Shown piece by piece: positions 53,412 to 63,301 of a DNA stretch of 64,000 nucleotides. Source of the DNA: an uncultured Sphingobacteriales bacterium (lineage in GTDB: Bacteria > Bacteroidota > Bacteroidia > Chitinophagales > Chitinophagaceae); assembly GCA_937991535.1 (NCBI GenBank), contig CALKHN010000117.1, positions 1 to 64,000 of the forward strand. The letters run 5' to 3'. Position 1 is the first letter of the stretch; the number at the start of each line of letters is the position of its first letter. The position numbers and the translations under genes are program-made. The notes below the pieces were generated by a model. That model was not told the origin of the DNA and searched no databases. It saw only the letters and a list, made by a program, of their open reading frames with translations.

Positions 53412-56400
53412 ATGAGAAAAATAAGACTAGTTTTGTTGCTAATAGTATTCTTTCCAGCTATCATTGCTGCCCAAACAAAAATTGGATTAGAGTCTTTAGT
53501 GCCACCAGCTCCCAATGCTGCAGAGCTAGGTAAATATGGGACAATCCCAGTGGGTACATTAACCGGAGTACCTGAGATAAGTTTTCCACTTTATGAGGTA
53601 ACCAGCGGCAGTTTGAAATTGCCCATATCTCTTTCATATCATGCTTCAGGCATACAAGTCAACCAGAAATCTACGGATGTAGGACTAGGTTGGAGTATAA
53701 TGGCTGGCGGAACAATTTCAAGAACCGTATACAGTGCAGCCGACAATAGTGCATACGGATATTTTAACTACAGCCCGCCTTCTTACAATACGCTTTTCAA
53801 CACGACTAACTATTACACCATGTCGAACTACAATATTGTGGGCAGTACAGGCTATGACCTTGAGCCTGATCTTTTTGCTTACAATATGGGCGGCAAATCA
53901 GGAAAATTTATTTACAAGCCGGGGCAGGGTTTTGCAACAATACCGTTTGATCCGATTAAAATTCAAGCCGTCGGTAGTGGTGCTAGTCTGACTTTTCAAC
54001 TTGTTGATGATAGCGGCATAATTTATAAGTTCGGTCAATCATCTGGTACAATATCTGATTTTAATATTTACAGAAATACAATTAGCTCGTGGTATTTGAC
54101 CAGCATGATTTCCGCCGATTATACCGACACGATTAGCTTTGAATTTGAAACGATCTATCAGGAAGATCCAATGGATCAACAGGTATTTCCAATAGGAAAG
54201 CAAATGTCTAAAAATGGAGGAGTTGTGAGTGAAAGCTTTGTTCTGGGAGATCAATATGGAATGGTACAAACGACACAGAGTATTAATATGTATAACGAGC
54301 TACTGGTGAAGAAAATCATATTTAAAGGTGGCTATGTGCAGTTTAACAGAAATACAACTAGAAAAGACAATAATCCTGCTACCAAGATGCTGGATGAAGT
54401 ACTGGTTTATAACAATCGAAACCAGGTAATAAAAAGAATTGGATTTGCTCATGATTATTTTCTCACAACTCCTTTTGTGAATAATTGGATTCATCACAGA
54501 TTGAAACTTACAGGTTTCACAGAATCTGACCAGAGCCAGAATAACAAAAAAACTTATGGCTTTGACTATGATGGGACGGTATTGCCTGTATACGGCTCAT
54601 ACAGCATTGATTATTGGGGATATTATAATGGCGCAAGTAATCAATCACTGATTCCCCAAACTACAGTTACAGGCGCTGATATCAATTTCATGACGGCTAT
54701 AAATGGGCAGAGTTATGGTAACGGCACAATAAATGTGTCGGAAACCTGGACGGTTGGCAATGCAAATAGAGAACCTTCAGCCACTTACATGGCGGCAGGA
54801 GTTTTGAATAAAATAACCTATCCAACAGGTGGTTATAATATTTTTGAATATGAACCTCATAAATACACATCTACACTTGTGCCATCCAACCCGGTGACAA
54901 AGATTGGTGGTGGATTAAGGATAAAAACAATTAAAAGCTATTCGGATAATAATTCGCTGGTGGGGGAAGAGATTTATGCCTATGGTGCAAACCAAGATGG
55001 AATAGGTGTTAAGTTATTTGAGGAGCTAAATTTCTATAAAAACTATGAAGATGTCGCTTTCGCATATTATGAAGGAGGTACGACAATGCCGACCTGTTTG
55101 CCAGTTCCTGGTGGAAATGTTCGCTGGCAACGGCAATTCCTGGGCATTTCTAAATACAACTCCCTTAATTATATGGGAAGTCCTGTGCTCTATTCTAAGG
55201 TGACCAAATATCAGGGAAATGCTGTTGCGAATATCGGCAAAGTGGTTTACAATTATAATATCACTGCCGATCCAATCAATTTACCTGCAGATTTTGTCAA
55301 TAGCGGCAATTATGGATCTGTCAATAATAGCTGGCGACAAGGGGAACTTCTTAATGATACAGTGTATAAAAAGGAAGGCGGCGTCTATGTTCCGGTATCT
55401 ACAACCCAGAACGAATATGGATTGTTTAACTTAAAGACGGATACTGCCATTTTGTTTAAGCAGCATAAACAATTTATTAAGTTCGATGGGTGCGGGACCG
55501 ATATTACAGGGCCCGAACCCACAAACCTAAAGTATGGTCAGGGATTTTTCTCGCTTTATACATATCCGATAAAAACTGGCGCCGTCCGCAAAACCAAGGA
55601 AACCAAAATCGTATACGATCAGGATAATATTTCCAAATCGGTAGCGACAGTTACGACCTTCCAGTATCAGAATGCAGCCAACAGATATATGACGGAAACG
55701 AGTGTGACAACCAGTCTGGGCAACGGTAGTAACAATACCAGAATCACAAGGTTAAAATATCCACAGGACGTTAGTGGAACTGTCCAAACGGCAATGATCA
55801 GCAAAAATATTCTAACACCGGTGCTGGAGGAGAAAACCTACAAATCCGTATCCGGATCAGAAACATTATTGTCAACGGTACAGACGAATTTCCTGCAGTC
55901 AGGTAATCTCATTGTCAAAAATAATATTCTGGCCTCCACGGGTGCTGGAACCCCCGAAACGCGTATTAACTTTAACCAGTATGATATAAATGGCAATATA
56001 CTTGAGCAACAGAAAACCAACGATGTAAAGCAATCTTACCTTTGGGATTATGGAAGTATTTACCCCATAGCACAAGTTATAAATGCCTCCTCAGCCGACA
56101 TCGCCTACACTTCATTTGAGGCTGATGGTAAGGGTAACTGGTCCTTTAATGGCGCAACGATTCGGGACTTTACCACACCCTCGGGGTTGAGAGCCTATAA
56201 TCTTAGCGCCGGAAATATTACAAAGTCAATAACCAGCAGCTCAATATACTTCATTTCTTATTGGCGTCCGACAAGTCTTTCCGCACTTACGATTACAGGT
56301 ACCCAGAGTGGATATCCAATCACCGGCAAGACTGTTAATGGCTGGAAATATTATGAACACAAGATTACCGGGGTGAGTATGGCAACTCTTTCGGGCAGTG

Positions 56401-57131
56401 GATTAATAGATGAGGTAAGGCTATATCCGTTGGGTGCTCAAATGACTACTTATACCCATGAGCCACTTGTGGGTGTTAAGATGCAATGCGATCCCAATAA
56501 CCGTATTACCTATTATGAATATGATGGACTACAACGCCTGATTCTGATCAGGGATCAGGACAGGAATATTGTTAAGAAAATATGTTATAACTACTGCGGG
56601 CAAACGGAAAACTGCACATTGTACGGAAACGTGGCAAAAAGTGGCACGTATACACGTAATAACTGTAGTGCGGGTTATTCAGGCAGTTCGGTTACCTATA
56701 CCGTCCCCGCTAATACTTACTATGCTACCACATCTACTGCCGCCGATCAGATGGCCCTTGACGATGTTGCTGCTAACGGACAGGATTATGCCAATGCTAA
56801 CGGCACTTGTACACAAAGCTGTTCGTTTTCAGCCTATACGGGCTTCAATATTTCCACCAGTGGCATAAGCAGTTCGGGAGGCACGGTATCATTTTATATT
56901 GTCTTCAGTTCTTCATCGGGAAGCATCAACTGGTCCGGTCTCAACCAGGTAGCCACCATTAATGGCAATTGCAAGCCCAATTCAACCAAAATGTTCACGA
57001 TGTCTGAGAGTGGGCGAACATGGCAGGTTGTTGTGTCATCATCGGGTGCATTCAGTGTACAGTTGCTGGGCGGTACGCCTCCGGCGCCATATAGTTACAT
57101 AGGACTGACGGGCGGTTCCTTTACTCCATAA
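53412..57131 (+). CDS. SpvB-like/RHS repeat protein with DUF5977 domain (locus B, gene 2)
   Basis: A 1239-residue protein with signal peptide (LVLLLIVFFPAIIAAQ). The amino region matches the locus A protein in plan: VPEISFPLYEVTSGSLKLPI, SLSYHASGIQV, DVGLGWSIMAGG. YD repeats lead to YYEYDGLQRLILIRDQD near 1035, then a DUF5977 domain at about 1076-1133 (NNCSAGYSGSSVTYTVPANT, ANGQDYANANGTC) and about 100 terminal residues of strands. No RHS core or toxin tip. Overall identity to the locus A copy is moderate, much lower than for gene 1, so the two genes evolve at different rates. Confidence 0.75.
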   Translation: MRKIRLVLLLIVFFPAIIAAQTKIGLESLVPPAPNAAELGKYGTIPVGTLTGVPEISFPLYEVTSGSLKLPISLSYHASGIQVNQKSTDVGLGWSIMAGGTISRTVYSAADNSAYGYFNYSPPSYNTLFNTTNYYTMSNYNIVGSTGYDLEPDLFAYNMGGKSGKFIYKPGQGFATIPFDPIKIQAVGSGASLTFQLVDDSGIIYKFGQSSGTISDFNIYRNTISSWYLTSMISADYTDTISFEFETIYQEDPMDQQVFPIGKQMSKNGGVVSESFVLGDQYGMVQTTQSINMYNELLVKKIIFKGGYVQFNRNTTRKDNNPATKMLDEVLVYNNRNQVIKRIGFAHDYFLTTPFVNNWIHHRLKLTGFTESDQSQNNKKTYGFDYDGTVLPVYGSYSIDYWGYYNGASNQSLIPQTTVTGADINFMTAINGQSYGNGTINVSETWTVGNANREPSATYMAAGVLNKITYPTGGYNIFEYEPHKYTSTLVPSNPVTKIGGGLRIKTIKSYSDNNSLVGEEIYAYGANQDGIGVKLFEELNFYKNYEDVAFAYYEGGTTMPTCLPVPGGNVRWQRQFLGISKYNSLNYMGSPVLYSKVTKYQGNAVANIGKVVYNYNITADPINLPADFVNSGNYGSVNNSWRQGELLNDTVYKKEGGVYVPVSTTQNEYGLFNLKTDTAILFKQHKQFIKFDGCGTDITGPEPTNLKYGQGFFSLYTYPIKTGAVRKTKETKIVYDQDNISKSVATVTTFQYQNAANRYMTETSVTTSLGNGSNNTRITRLKYPQDVSGTVQTAMISKNILTPVLEEKTYKSVSGSETLLSTVQTNFLQSGNLIVKNNILASTGAGTPETRINFNQYDINGNILEQQKTNDVKQSYLWDYGSIYPIAQVINASSADIAYTSFEADGKGNWSFNGATIRDFTTPSGLRAYNLSAGNITKSITSSSIYFISYWRPTSLSALTITGTQSGYPITGKTVNGWKYYEHKITGVSMATLSGSGLIDEVRLYPLGAQMTTYTHEPLVGVKMQCDPNNRITYYEYDGLQRLILIRDQDRNIVKKICYNYCGQTENCTLYGNVAKSGTYTRNNCSAGYSGSSVTYTVPANTYYATTSTAADQMALDDVAANGQDYANANGTCTQSCSFSAYTGFNISTSGISSSGGTVSFYIVFSSSSGSINWSGLNQVATINGNCKPNSTKMFTMSESGRTWQVVVSSSGAFSVQLLGGTPPAPYSYIGLTGGSFTP

Positions 57132-57146
57132 TTACAAATCAATAAT

Positions 57147-57608
57147 ATGACTAACAATAAAAACATACGACTTATTTTCTGTCTGGCGGCCATCGCATCT
57201 ATAACCACTTTTAACTATCCCGGCTACACGCTCGGTGCTGTGTATAACAATAGTTCGTTTACTGCGCCTCTTGATACAGCCGCTTTCCAGGCCAACAGTG
57301 AACAGGGCTGGTCAGCGCTTTCCTCTTACCTACATATTGACAGTGCAGGCAGTGTTGCATTTGAACTGATCCTTAAATGTTCGCAACCCGTAAACGACTG
57401 GTTAGCAGAACAGTTTGTTGGTACCATAACACAGGAGATCTATATCCCTGCAGTTGAACTGCAACTGGACTACTACCTGCTGCAGGACAATCGTTGGGAA
57501 ATGCGCATTACAGCGGAGGGTAAGGTGTATTTGAGTGTTAAGGAAGGCGTGACACCGACAGAAAGCCCGGTAGTTCTGCCCATAAAAGTGCAGTATAGTA
57601 AACAATAA
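57147..57608 (+). CDS. Small secreted protein of locus B (gene 3)
   Basis: A 153-residue protein with a hydrophobic amino segment (LIFCLAAIASITTFNYPGYT) that is probably a signal peptide, and a mature part made of alternating strands (VAFELILKCSQPVNDWLAEQ, YIPAVELQLDYYLLQDNRWE, KVYLSVKEGVTP). I recognise no family. It occupies the position of the Cys-less peroxidase-like gene of locus A, but no clear sequence similarity is seen. It starts 15 bases after gene 2 and ends 12 bases before the next frame. Confidence 0.6.
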   Translation: MTNNKNIRLIFCLAAIASITTFNYPGYTLGAVYNNSSFTAPLDTAAFQANSEQGWSALSSYLHIDSAGSVAFELILKCSQPVNDWLAEQFVGTITQEIYIPAVELQLDYYLLQDNRWEMRITAEGKVYLSVKEGVTPTESPVVLPIKVQYSKQ

Positions 57609-57686
57609 GCATCATGATAAATGCAGAGGAAGAGAGTAGCAGTGCGTATGATAGTCAACTCTAATAATAACCAAAGACCTGTTTAC

Positions 57687-60600
57687 ATGTATTACGTTAG
57701 GTTTAGCAGCAAGGTTCTTTTAGTCCTGGCAATAATGCTTCTGCCGGGTGTTTTTGGTGTGGCTCAATCTCCGCGCACTGCACCGCCCGCATACGGAGCC
57801 ATCAACAAGAGTTATATCCGTATCTGGGATGCCAAGGCGCCCGAGCAAAACGCCAATACATTAATAACGCGCAGTTTGCGCGATGTACAGCAAACCACCC
57901 AATATTTTGACGGGCTGGGCAGACCATTGCAGACCGTTGTAAAGCAGGGCTCCTATGCTACAGGGGGATCAGCGATGGACATGGTAAGCATGGTAGAGTA
58001 CGACGGTTTTGGAAGAGAGCTTTTTAAATATTTGCCTACTCCCGCCACTACATCTGACGGATTGTTCAAACTCAACCCTTTTGCCCAGCAGGCAACATAT
58101 TACAGTGGTTCAGCTTCACCGGTATATGGGCAGGGAGAAACTTTTTTTTACGGAGAGACGCGCTATGAAGCTTCGCCGTTGAACCGGGTTACCGAGGTAT
58201 CGGCGCCGGGCAATAGCTGGGAAGGCACCATGTACAATACGGTGGAAGCCAGCAGGCGCTCGGTAAAAACAAAATATTACGTTAACACACTCAGCGATGC
58301 GGTGCGGATATGGAATGTTGCTGTGGGCGCATTAGGCAGCCTGAGCGGCTATAGCAGCCCGGGGGGCTACCTTGCCGGGCAGTTGTATAAAACTATTACA
58401 GTGGATGAGCATGGCAAGCAGGTTGTCGAGTTTAAAGACAAAGAAGGCAAAGTAGTTTTAAAGAAAGTACAGCTTTCGGCCACAGCCGATAATGGCAATG
58501 GCAGCAACCACACCGGCTGGCTCTGTACCTACTACCTGTACGACGACATGGATAACCTGCGTTGCGTGCTGCAGCCGCGGGGCGTAGAACTGATCTCTTC
58601 CAACTGGGTGCTTACCAATACCACTATACTGGCAGAACAGTGCTTCCGTTATGAATATGACCAGCGCAACCGCATGATCATAAAAAAAGTTCCGGGAGCA
58701 GATCAGGTAGAGATGGTGTACGATGCCCGTGACCGGCTGGTGATGACCCAGGACGGCAAACTAAAAGCCACCAACCAGTACCTGGTAACAAAATACGATA
58801 CACAAAACCGCCCGGTTGAAACGGGATTATGGACCAACACCACCATAGCGCAAACCCACCGCAACAGCGCTTACAGTTCCACCAGCTATCCTACCACCAG
58901 TGGCACCTATGAATACCTTACCAGAACCGGTTATGATGATTATGGCGGCATTCCTGCTGCCAGCGGTCTGAACGCCACCTTAGACAATGCACAAATCAAC
59001 AGTACATACGGCTTTTTTACAACCTATAATGCTTCCCCCGATTATGCCCAGCAGTTAACGGTGTCGACACAGACAAGGGGACTGGTAACCTGGACGGAAA
59101 CAAAGATACTGGGACAAAGCGCATACCAATATACGGTCAATATTTACGATGATAAAGCAAGGCTTTTGCAGGTAAAAAGCAAAAATCAAACCGGCGGGGC
59201 AGATGTTGCTACTACCCAGTACAGTTGGAACGGTCAGCCGCTGGTTACATTGCAAAAGCAGGTTAAGTCGGGAACCAATGCGCAAACCAGCTTTACGGTA
59301 ACCAAATTTATTTACGATGACCTGGGGCGGGTAGTGCGCACTGACAAAAAGATACAACATACCAATGTAGATGGTAATGCGCTGCCTTCGGTTTATACCA
59401 CCGTCAACAGCAATGAATATGACGCCCTGGGACAGCTTAAGAAAAAAACAGTGGGCAGTAAAAAAAATCCAGCTACCAACATTTATTATACGCCGCGGCA
59501 GCCTTTGCAGGAACAGGCATATCAATACAATATCCGGGGCTGGCTGCTCAATGTAAACAAGGGGTATATGAGCAGCGCCAATACCAACCAGTATTTTGCC
59601 ATGGAGTTGGGTTATGACAAAAACGCCAGCTTGGGAACCTTCACCGTCCAGTACAATGGCAACATCAGTGGTATGCTTTGGAAAAGCGAAGGCGACCAGC
59701 AGCGGCGCAAATATAATTTTACTTATGACGCCGCCAACCGGCTTACCGCCGGAGCCTTCACCCAGTATGTGTCGGGCTCGGGCAGCAGTGCGGTATTCAA
59801 TACCAGTGCTAATATTGACTATTCGGTGAGCGGCTTAACCTACGATGCCAATGGCAACATTAAAACCATGACCCAGAAAGGTTTAAAATTTAATACCTCA
59901 CCTGTTATTGATCAGTTAACGTATAACTATAAAAATACCGAATACAGTAACAAACTGGCAAAGGTTACCGATGCTGCTGCAGCTGCGAGCAGTGGCAAAC
60001 TGGGAGATTTTAAGGACGGTAACACAGGTACCGATGATTACAGCTATGATGTAAACGGCAATCTCAGCGCCGACCTGAACAAAGGCATCAGCGCTATCAC
60101 CTACAACTATCTTAACCTGCCCCAAACCATTACGGTGACAGGCAAGGGTACTATTACCTATACCTACGACGGGGCAGGCAACAAGCTGAAAAAAGTTACG
60201 CTTGAAAATCCGTCTGCTGCCAACGGCAACAAAACCATTACCACTACTACCACCTATGTTGGTGCTTTTGTCTATGAAAGCAAAACCATCAGCCCTGTTG
60301 ATCCTAACAAGCCCAACTATACCGACAAGCTGCTTTTTGCAGGTCAGGAGGAAGGCAGGATAAGAACCCTGTTCAATACCGCGGGCAGCCCCAACACCCC
60401 TTCAGGTTTTGCTTACGATTACTTTGTAAAAGATCACCTGGGCAATGTGCGTATGATGCTTACCGAAGAGGTGAAGCAGGACATTTATCCTGCGGCAACG
60501 CTCGAAGGCAGCCTTACTGTAGACGGTAGCCCCAATGCAGCCTATATCGAAAAGAACTATTATACCATCAACAGCGCTTATGTGGTAGCATCTACTACGG

Positions 60601-62168
60601 CAACGGGTATTACCACTTACCAAAACCATAACGGCAACCCGCCGGTGAACAACAACCCCAACAGTGTGGTTACCGCCAACAGCGCCAAGTTGTATAAGCT
60701 CAACAGCACTGCCAACAAAACGGGTTTGGGTATCACCTTAAAAGTAATGGCAGGCGACAGGATAGATATCTTAGGCAAGAGCTACTATTTTACCAACAAC
60801 ACCGGCGGCACGGCAGCCAATAGTGCCATACCAGTGCTGGATATACTAACGGGTTTACTGAGCGGCCCCACAGGCGGGGCGGCAGCAGCCAGCCATGGTG
60901 GTATAACAGCCAGCCAACTCAACGGCAGCACCGGCACTACAACGGGTATCAATACCCTGCTGAGCAATCAAACCACTGATGCCGCCACAGCGCCCACGGT
61001 ACCCAAAGCTTATATCAATTACATCTTCTTTGATGACCAGTTCAAGACCACAGCTACCGGGTTCAGCAAGGTGGGTACCAAAAGTGTGGTAAAACCTCAT
61101 ACAGACCTTTCGAATTTAACAGCCACCAAAAGCGGATATGTGTATATTTATGTAAGCAATGAGAGCCCGGTGAATGTGTTCTTTGACAACCTGCAGGTGA
61201 TCCATACCAGAGGACCAATACTGGAGGAAACGCATTATTATCCATTTGGGCTGACTATGGCGGGGATATCCTCCAAGGCTTTAAATAATGCAGTAGAGAA
61301 TAAGTACAAGTACAATGGGAAAGAAGAACAGAGAAAGGAGTTCTCTGACGGCTCCGGGTTGGAATGGTTGGATTATGGAGCAAGGATGTATGATGCACAA
61401 ATTGGGAGATGGCATGTGGTGGATCCGATGAGTGAAAAAAATATTGACATTAGTCCCTTTGCATACGTAAGGAACAATCCAATATCTAAAATTGACCCAG
61501 ATGGCAACACAGATTATGATGTTGTTATAAAGACATCAACTGACCCTAAAACTGGTGCAATTACCAGAACTGTAGATGTCAATGTCACGTATAATGTAAT
61601 CAATATTTCAAGCAATAATGTTTATAATGCTAATCAGGTAGCTGGCTCTGGGTATAAAGATGCTACGTTTGGTTCTTCACTAAATTTTGCTAAAGAGGAG
61701 GCTGGTAATAATGTCGATATGAATGTTGTTGTGAATGTTAATATTACTTATAAGATGGCAGATAACATTGATAAAGTAAGTAATAGCGAAAATGTTATGT
61801 TAGTAGTTGATGATGTTCAGAAAACGGGCAATGTGAAAAAGGAACCTGCCGGAAGAGCTGAACTTCCGGGTCAAACTGCTGCAATCGAGACCAAACACAT
61901 GGGTAATAAAGCCTTAGCACAGCATGAGCAAGGACATAATTTTGGACTTGAGCATGTAAGTGGTTCAGGTAATAATTTAATGAATGAGACCCCTACGTCA
62001 ACTAAACTTACCAGTGCACAGCGAAAGCAAATCTTCTCCGCATTTACTGGAATGAAGGATGGCACTTACCACATGGGGGCAAGAAATGCTCAACAAGAGG
62101 CAAAGAACTTCGTTAATAATACCAACTTAACTTATGATCAAGAGAAAGCAAAGAAAGCTGGTTTTTAG
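57687..62168 (+). CDS. DUF6443 RHS protein with metzincin-type metallopeptidase tip (locus B, gene 4)
   Basis: About 1493 residues from the ATG at 57687, which gives a normal signal peptide (FSSKVLLVLAIMLLPGVFGV); an ATG at 57621 would put 22 residues in front. Numbers below count from 57621. DUF6443 (YIRIWDAKAPEQNANTLITR), YD repeats, the FAYDYFVKDHLGNVRMMLTE segment and the RHS core GRWHVVDPMSEKNIDISPFAY ... KIDPDGN (about 1262-1297) follow in order. The tip (about 1298-1515) contains HEQGHNFGLEH, with H1435, H1439 and H1445 as zinc ligands and E1436 as the catalytic base, and a likely Met-turn in NNLMNET. This HExxHxxGxxH pattern is the metzincin signature. A protease toxin is inferred. 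The tip is AT-rich compared with the repeats. Confidence 0.88.
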   Translation: MYYVRFSSKVLLVLAIMLLPGVFGVAQSPRTAPPAYGAINKSYIRIWDAKAPEQNANTLITRSLRDVQQTTQYFDGLGRPLQTVVKQGSYATGGSAMDMVSMVEYDGFGRELFKYLPTPATTSDGLFKLNPFAQQATYYSGSASPVYGQGETFFYGETRYEASPLNRVTEVSAPGNSWEGTMYNTVEASRRSVKTKYYVNTLSDAVRIWNVAVGALGSLSGYSSPGGYLAGQLYKTITVDEHGKQVVEFKDKEGKVVLKKVQLSATADNGNGSNHTGWLCTYYLYDDMDNLRCVLQPRGVELISSNWVLTNTTILAEQCFRYEYDQRNRMIIKKVPGADQVEMVYDARDRLVMTQDGKLKATNQYLVTKYDTQNRPVETGLWTNTTIAQTHRNSAYSSTSYPTTSGTYEYLTRTGYDDYGGIPAASGLNATLDNAQINSTYGFFTTYNASPDYAQQLTVSTQTRGLVTWTETKILGQSAYQYTVNIYDDKARLLQVKSKNQTGGADVATTQYSWNGQPLVTLQKQVKSGTNAQTSFTVTKFIYDDLGRVVRTDKKIQHTNVDGNALPSVYTTVNSNEYDALGQLKKKTVGSKKNPATNIYYTPRQPLQEQAYQYNIRGWLLNVNKGYMSSANTNQYFAMELGYDKNASLGTFTVQYNGNISGMLWKSEGDQQRRKYNFTYDAANRLTAGAFTQYVSGSGSSAVFNTSANIDYSVSGLTYDANGNIKTMTQKGLKFNTSPVIDQLTYNYKNTEYSNKLAKVTDAAAAASSGKLGDFKDGNTGTDDYSYDVNGNLSADLNKGISAITYNYLNLPQTITVTGKGTITYTYDGAGNKLKKVTLENPSAANGNKTITTTTTYVGAFVYESKTISPVDPNKPNYTDKLLFAGQEEGRIRTLFNTAGSPNTPSGFAYDYFVKDHLGNVRMMLTEEVKQDIYPAATLEGSLTVDGSPNAAYIEKNYYTINSAYVVASTTATGITTYQNHNGNPPVNNNPNSVVTANSAKLYKLNSTANKTGLGITLKVMAGDRIDILGKSYYFTNNTGGTAANSAIPVLDILTGLLSGPTGGAAAASHGGITASQLNGSTGTTTGINTLLSNQTTDAATAPTVPKAYINYIFFDDQFKTTATGFSKVGTKSVVKPHTDLSNLTATKSGYVYIYVSNESPVNVFFDNLQVIHTRGPILEETHYYPFGLTMAGISSKALNNAVENKYKYNGKEEQRKEFSDGSGLEWLDYGARMYDAQIGRWHVVDPMSEKNIDISPFAYVRNNPISKIDPDGNTDYDVVIKTSTDPKTGAITRTVDVNVTYNVINISSNNVYNANQVAGSGYKDATFGSSLNFAKEEAGNNVDMNVVVNVNITYKMADNIDKVSNSENVMLVVDDVQKTGNVKKEPAGRAELPGQTAAIETKHMGNKALAQHEQGHNFGLEHVSGSGNNLMNETPTSTKLTSAQRKQIFSAFTGMKDGTYHMGARNAQQEAKNFVNNTNLTYDQEKAKKAGF

Positions 62169-62733
62169 TATAATAATCTTAGCTGCTATAAGTTGTAATA
62201 ATGGTAGTAGTGTTGAAAATAAAACAAGGGTAGAGTTAAAGAATTTCTCTTTTCAATTGCCTTCTTTTATAAAATCTCAACCTGTTGTTCATCAAAACGA
62301 TGATGGTTATAGCGGTAGCATTATAATAAATGAAATTGACACCATACTATTCAATTTTGGGTATGATATAGATAATTTGTCTGAAAAAGACCCCTCAGTA
62401 ATTTATTATCCATATAATGAAGATAGTATCAGAAGCAAGTTGGATACCTCTTTAGTAGACCCTCAAAAAATTGTTTACACAAAAAAGTCAAATTTTGATA
62501 TTGACGAGTTTAGGAAGCAAAATGTTTATTTTGAAACAGTATCAGGCTATGCAGCAAAAATTACAGTTCCGAGACAGATAAAAAATGGAGCAATTACTGG
62601 GATATATATTGATAGTTTGCATAAAGATCCTGGAGGTAGATTCAAATTCAACCTCTACTCGAAAGATTTAGATAGCTTGCAAAACGCCGGGTTATTAAAA
62701 ATCGTTCGAAGTATCCAGTTCCATTTAAAGTAA
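62134..62733 (+). CDS. Lipoprotein, immunity candidate for the metallopeptidase tip
   Basis: A 199-residue lipoprotein: basic start (MIKRKQRK), hydrophobic stretch, and lipobox LAAISC with the acylated Cys, followed by Asn-Asn. The mature part has strands and an acidic, Asp-rich middle (NEIDTILFNFGYDIDNLSEK). It overlaps the end of the RHS frame by 35 bases in another frame, implying translational coupling. A periplasmic, membrane-tethered immunity protein makes sense for a protease toxin acting in the envelope. No named family. Confidence 0.7.
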   Translation: MIKRKQRKLVFSIIILAAISCNNGSSVENKTRVELKNFSFQLPSFIKSQPVVHQNDDGYSGSIIINEIDTILFNFGYDIDNLSEKDPSVIYYPYNEDSIRSKLDTSLVDPQKIVYTKKSNFDIDEFRKQNVYFETVSGYAAKITVPRQIKNGAITGIYIDSLHKDPGGRFKFNLYSKDLDSLQNAGLLKIVRSIQFHLK

Positions 62734-63269
62734 GGATGGTAATGTTCCAGAGTTAGTGATATAAGAAAAAATACCAAAGCCCGGCGCGGCTCTAAGTTTC
62801 TGTTACTGGCGCAGGGTGTGCCGTGGATGTTGTATAGAAGATGGTGGTAAGTCTACCACAGTCGTTGTGCAAGCGAAGGCTGTAAACCACTTCCACTAGC
62901 GCCGGTCTGTTGCATATAGTAAGCTAGCGCTGGTTTTGTAGCGTTTGCCTTGTAGCTTGGCCAGACCAGCGCTTATGCGTTACTTGTTTTAATAAATGCA
63001 GTGATAAAAATTAAGCCAGGCAACACCAGGCTTTTGCATTCTTACGAAGCGAGTGCTTTTTTAGCTTCAGTGGTTTGTACGATGTTACCAATAAAGAAGT
63101 TAGGTTTATCCTTGTATCACTCTCGATCATTTCGGCATCCTCAAGGTGTTTGATATTTTCATCTCGACTTTTTACCCGACAGGATTATTAAGCCCCTTTG
63201 CTCGATGCTGGGAATTTTTAAGATAATAATTCTCAACGCGTTGTAAAGCGAACTATTTTTTTACGACAA
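62734..63269. other. Intergenic region after locus B
   Basis: 536 bases without an intact gene. It contains a G+C-rich imperfect hairpin after the last gene (AAAGCCCGGCGCGGCTCT near 62770), the REP-like element at 62895-62973, and an imperfect hairpin (AGCCAGG ... CCAGGCT near 63013-63032) that may end transcription. On the minus strand about 63104-63046 reads KDKPNFFIGNIVQTTEAKKA and then a stop, possibly a gene scrap. Confidence 0.5.
62895..62973. repeat. REP-like hairpin, copy 2
   Basis: ACTAGCGCCGGTCTG at 62895-62909 pairs with CAGACCAGCGCT at 62962-62973. A second internal copy of the left motif (CTAGCGCTGGT) lies at 62923. The same arms form the hairpin at 42689-42738. Confidence 0.55.
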
Positions 63270-63290
63270 ATTACTAAATAATTTAGTAAT
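63270..63290. promoter_or_regulatory. Operator-like palindrome before the polymerase gene
   Basis: ATTACTAAAT and ATTTAGTAAT form a perfect inverted repeat around one central base, ending 11 bases before the start codon. This is the place of a repressor site. A LexA- or S24-type SOS repressor is the likely binder because second-copy dnaE genes are often damage-inducible; this is inference. Confidence 0.55.
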
Positions 63291-63301
63291 CTTGCCAAAG
63301 T

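Noticed and set aside
59055..59525. 156-codon minus-strand frame in locus B
   Set aside because: Shadow of RHS coding sequence on the plus strand.
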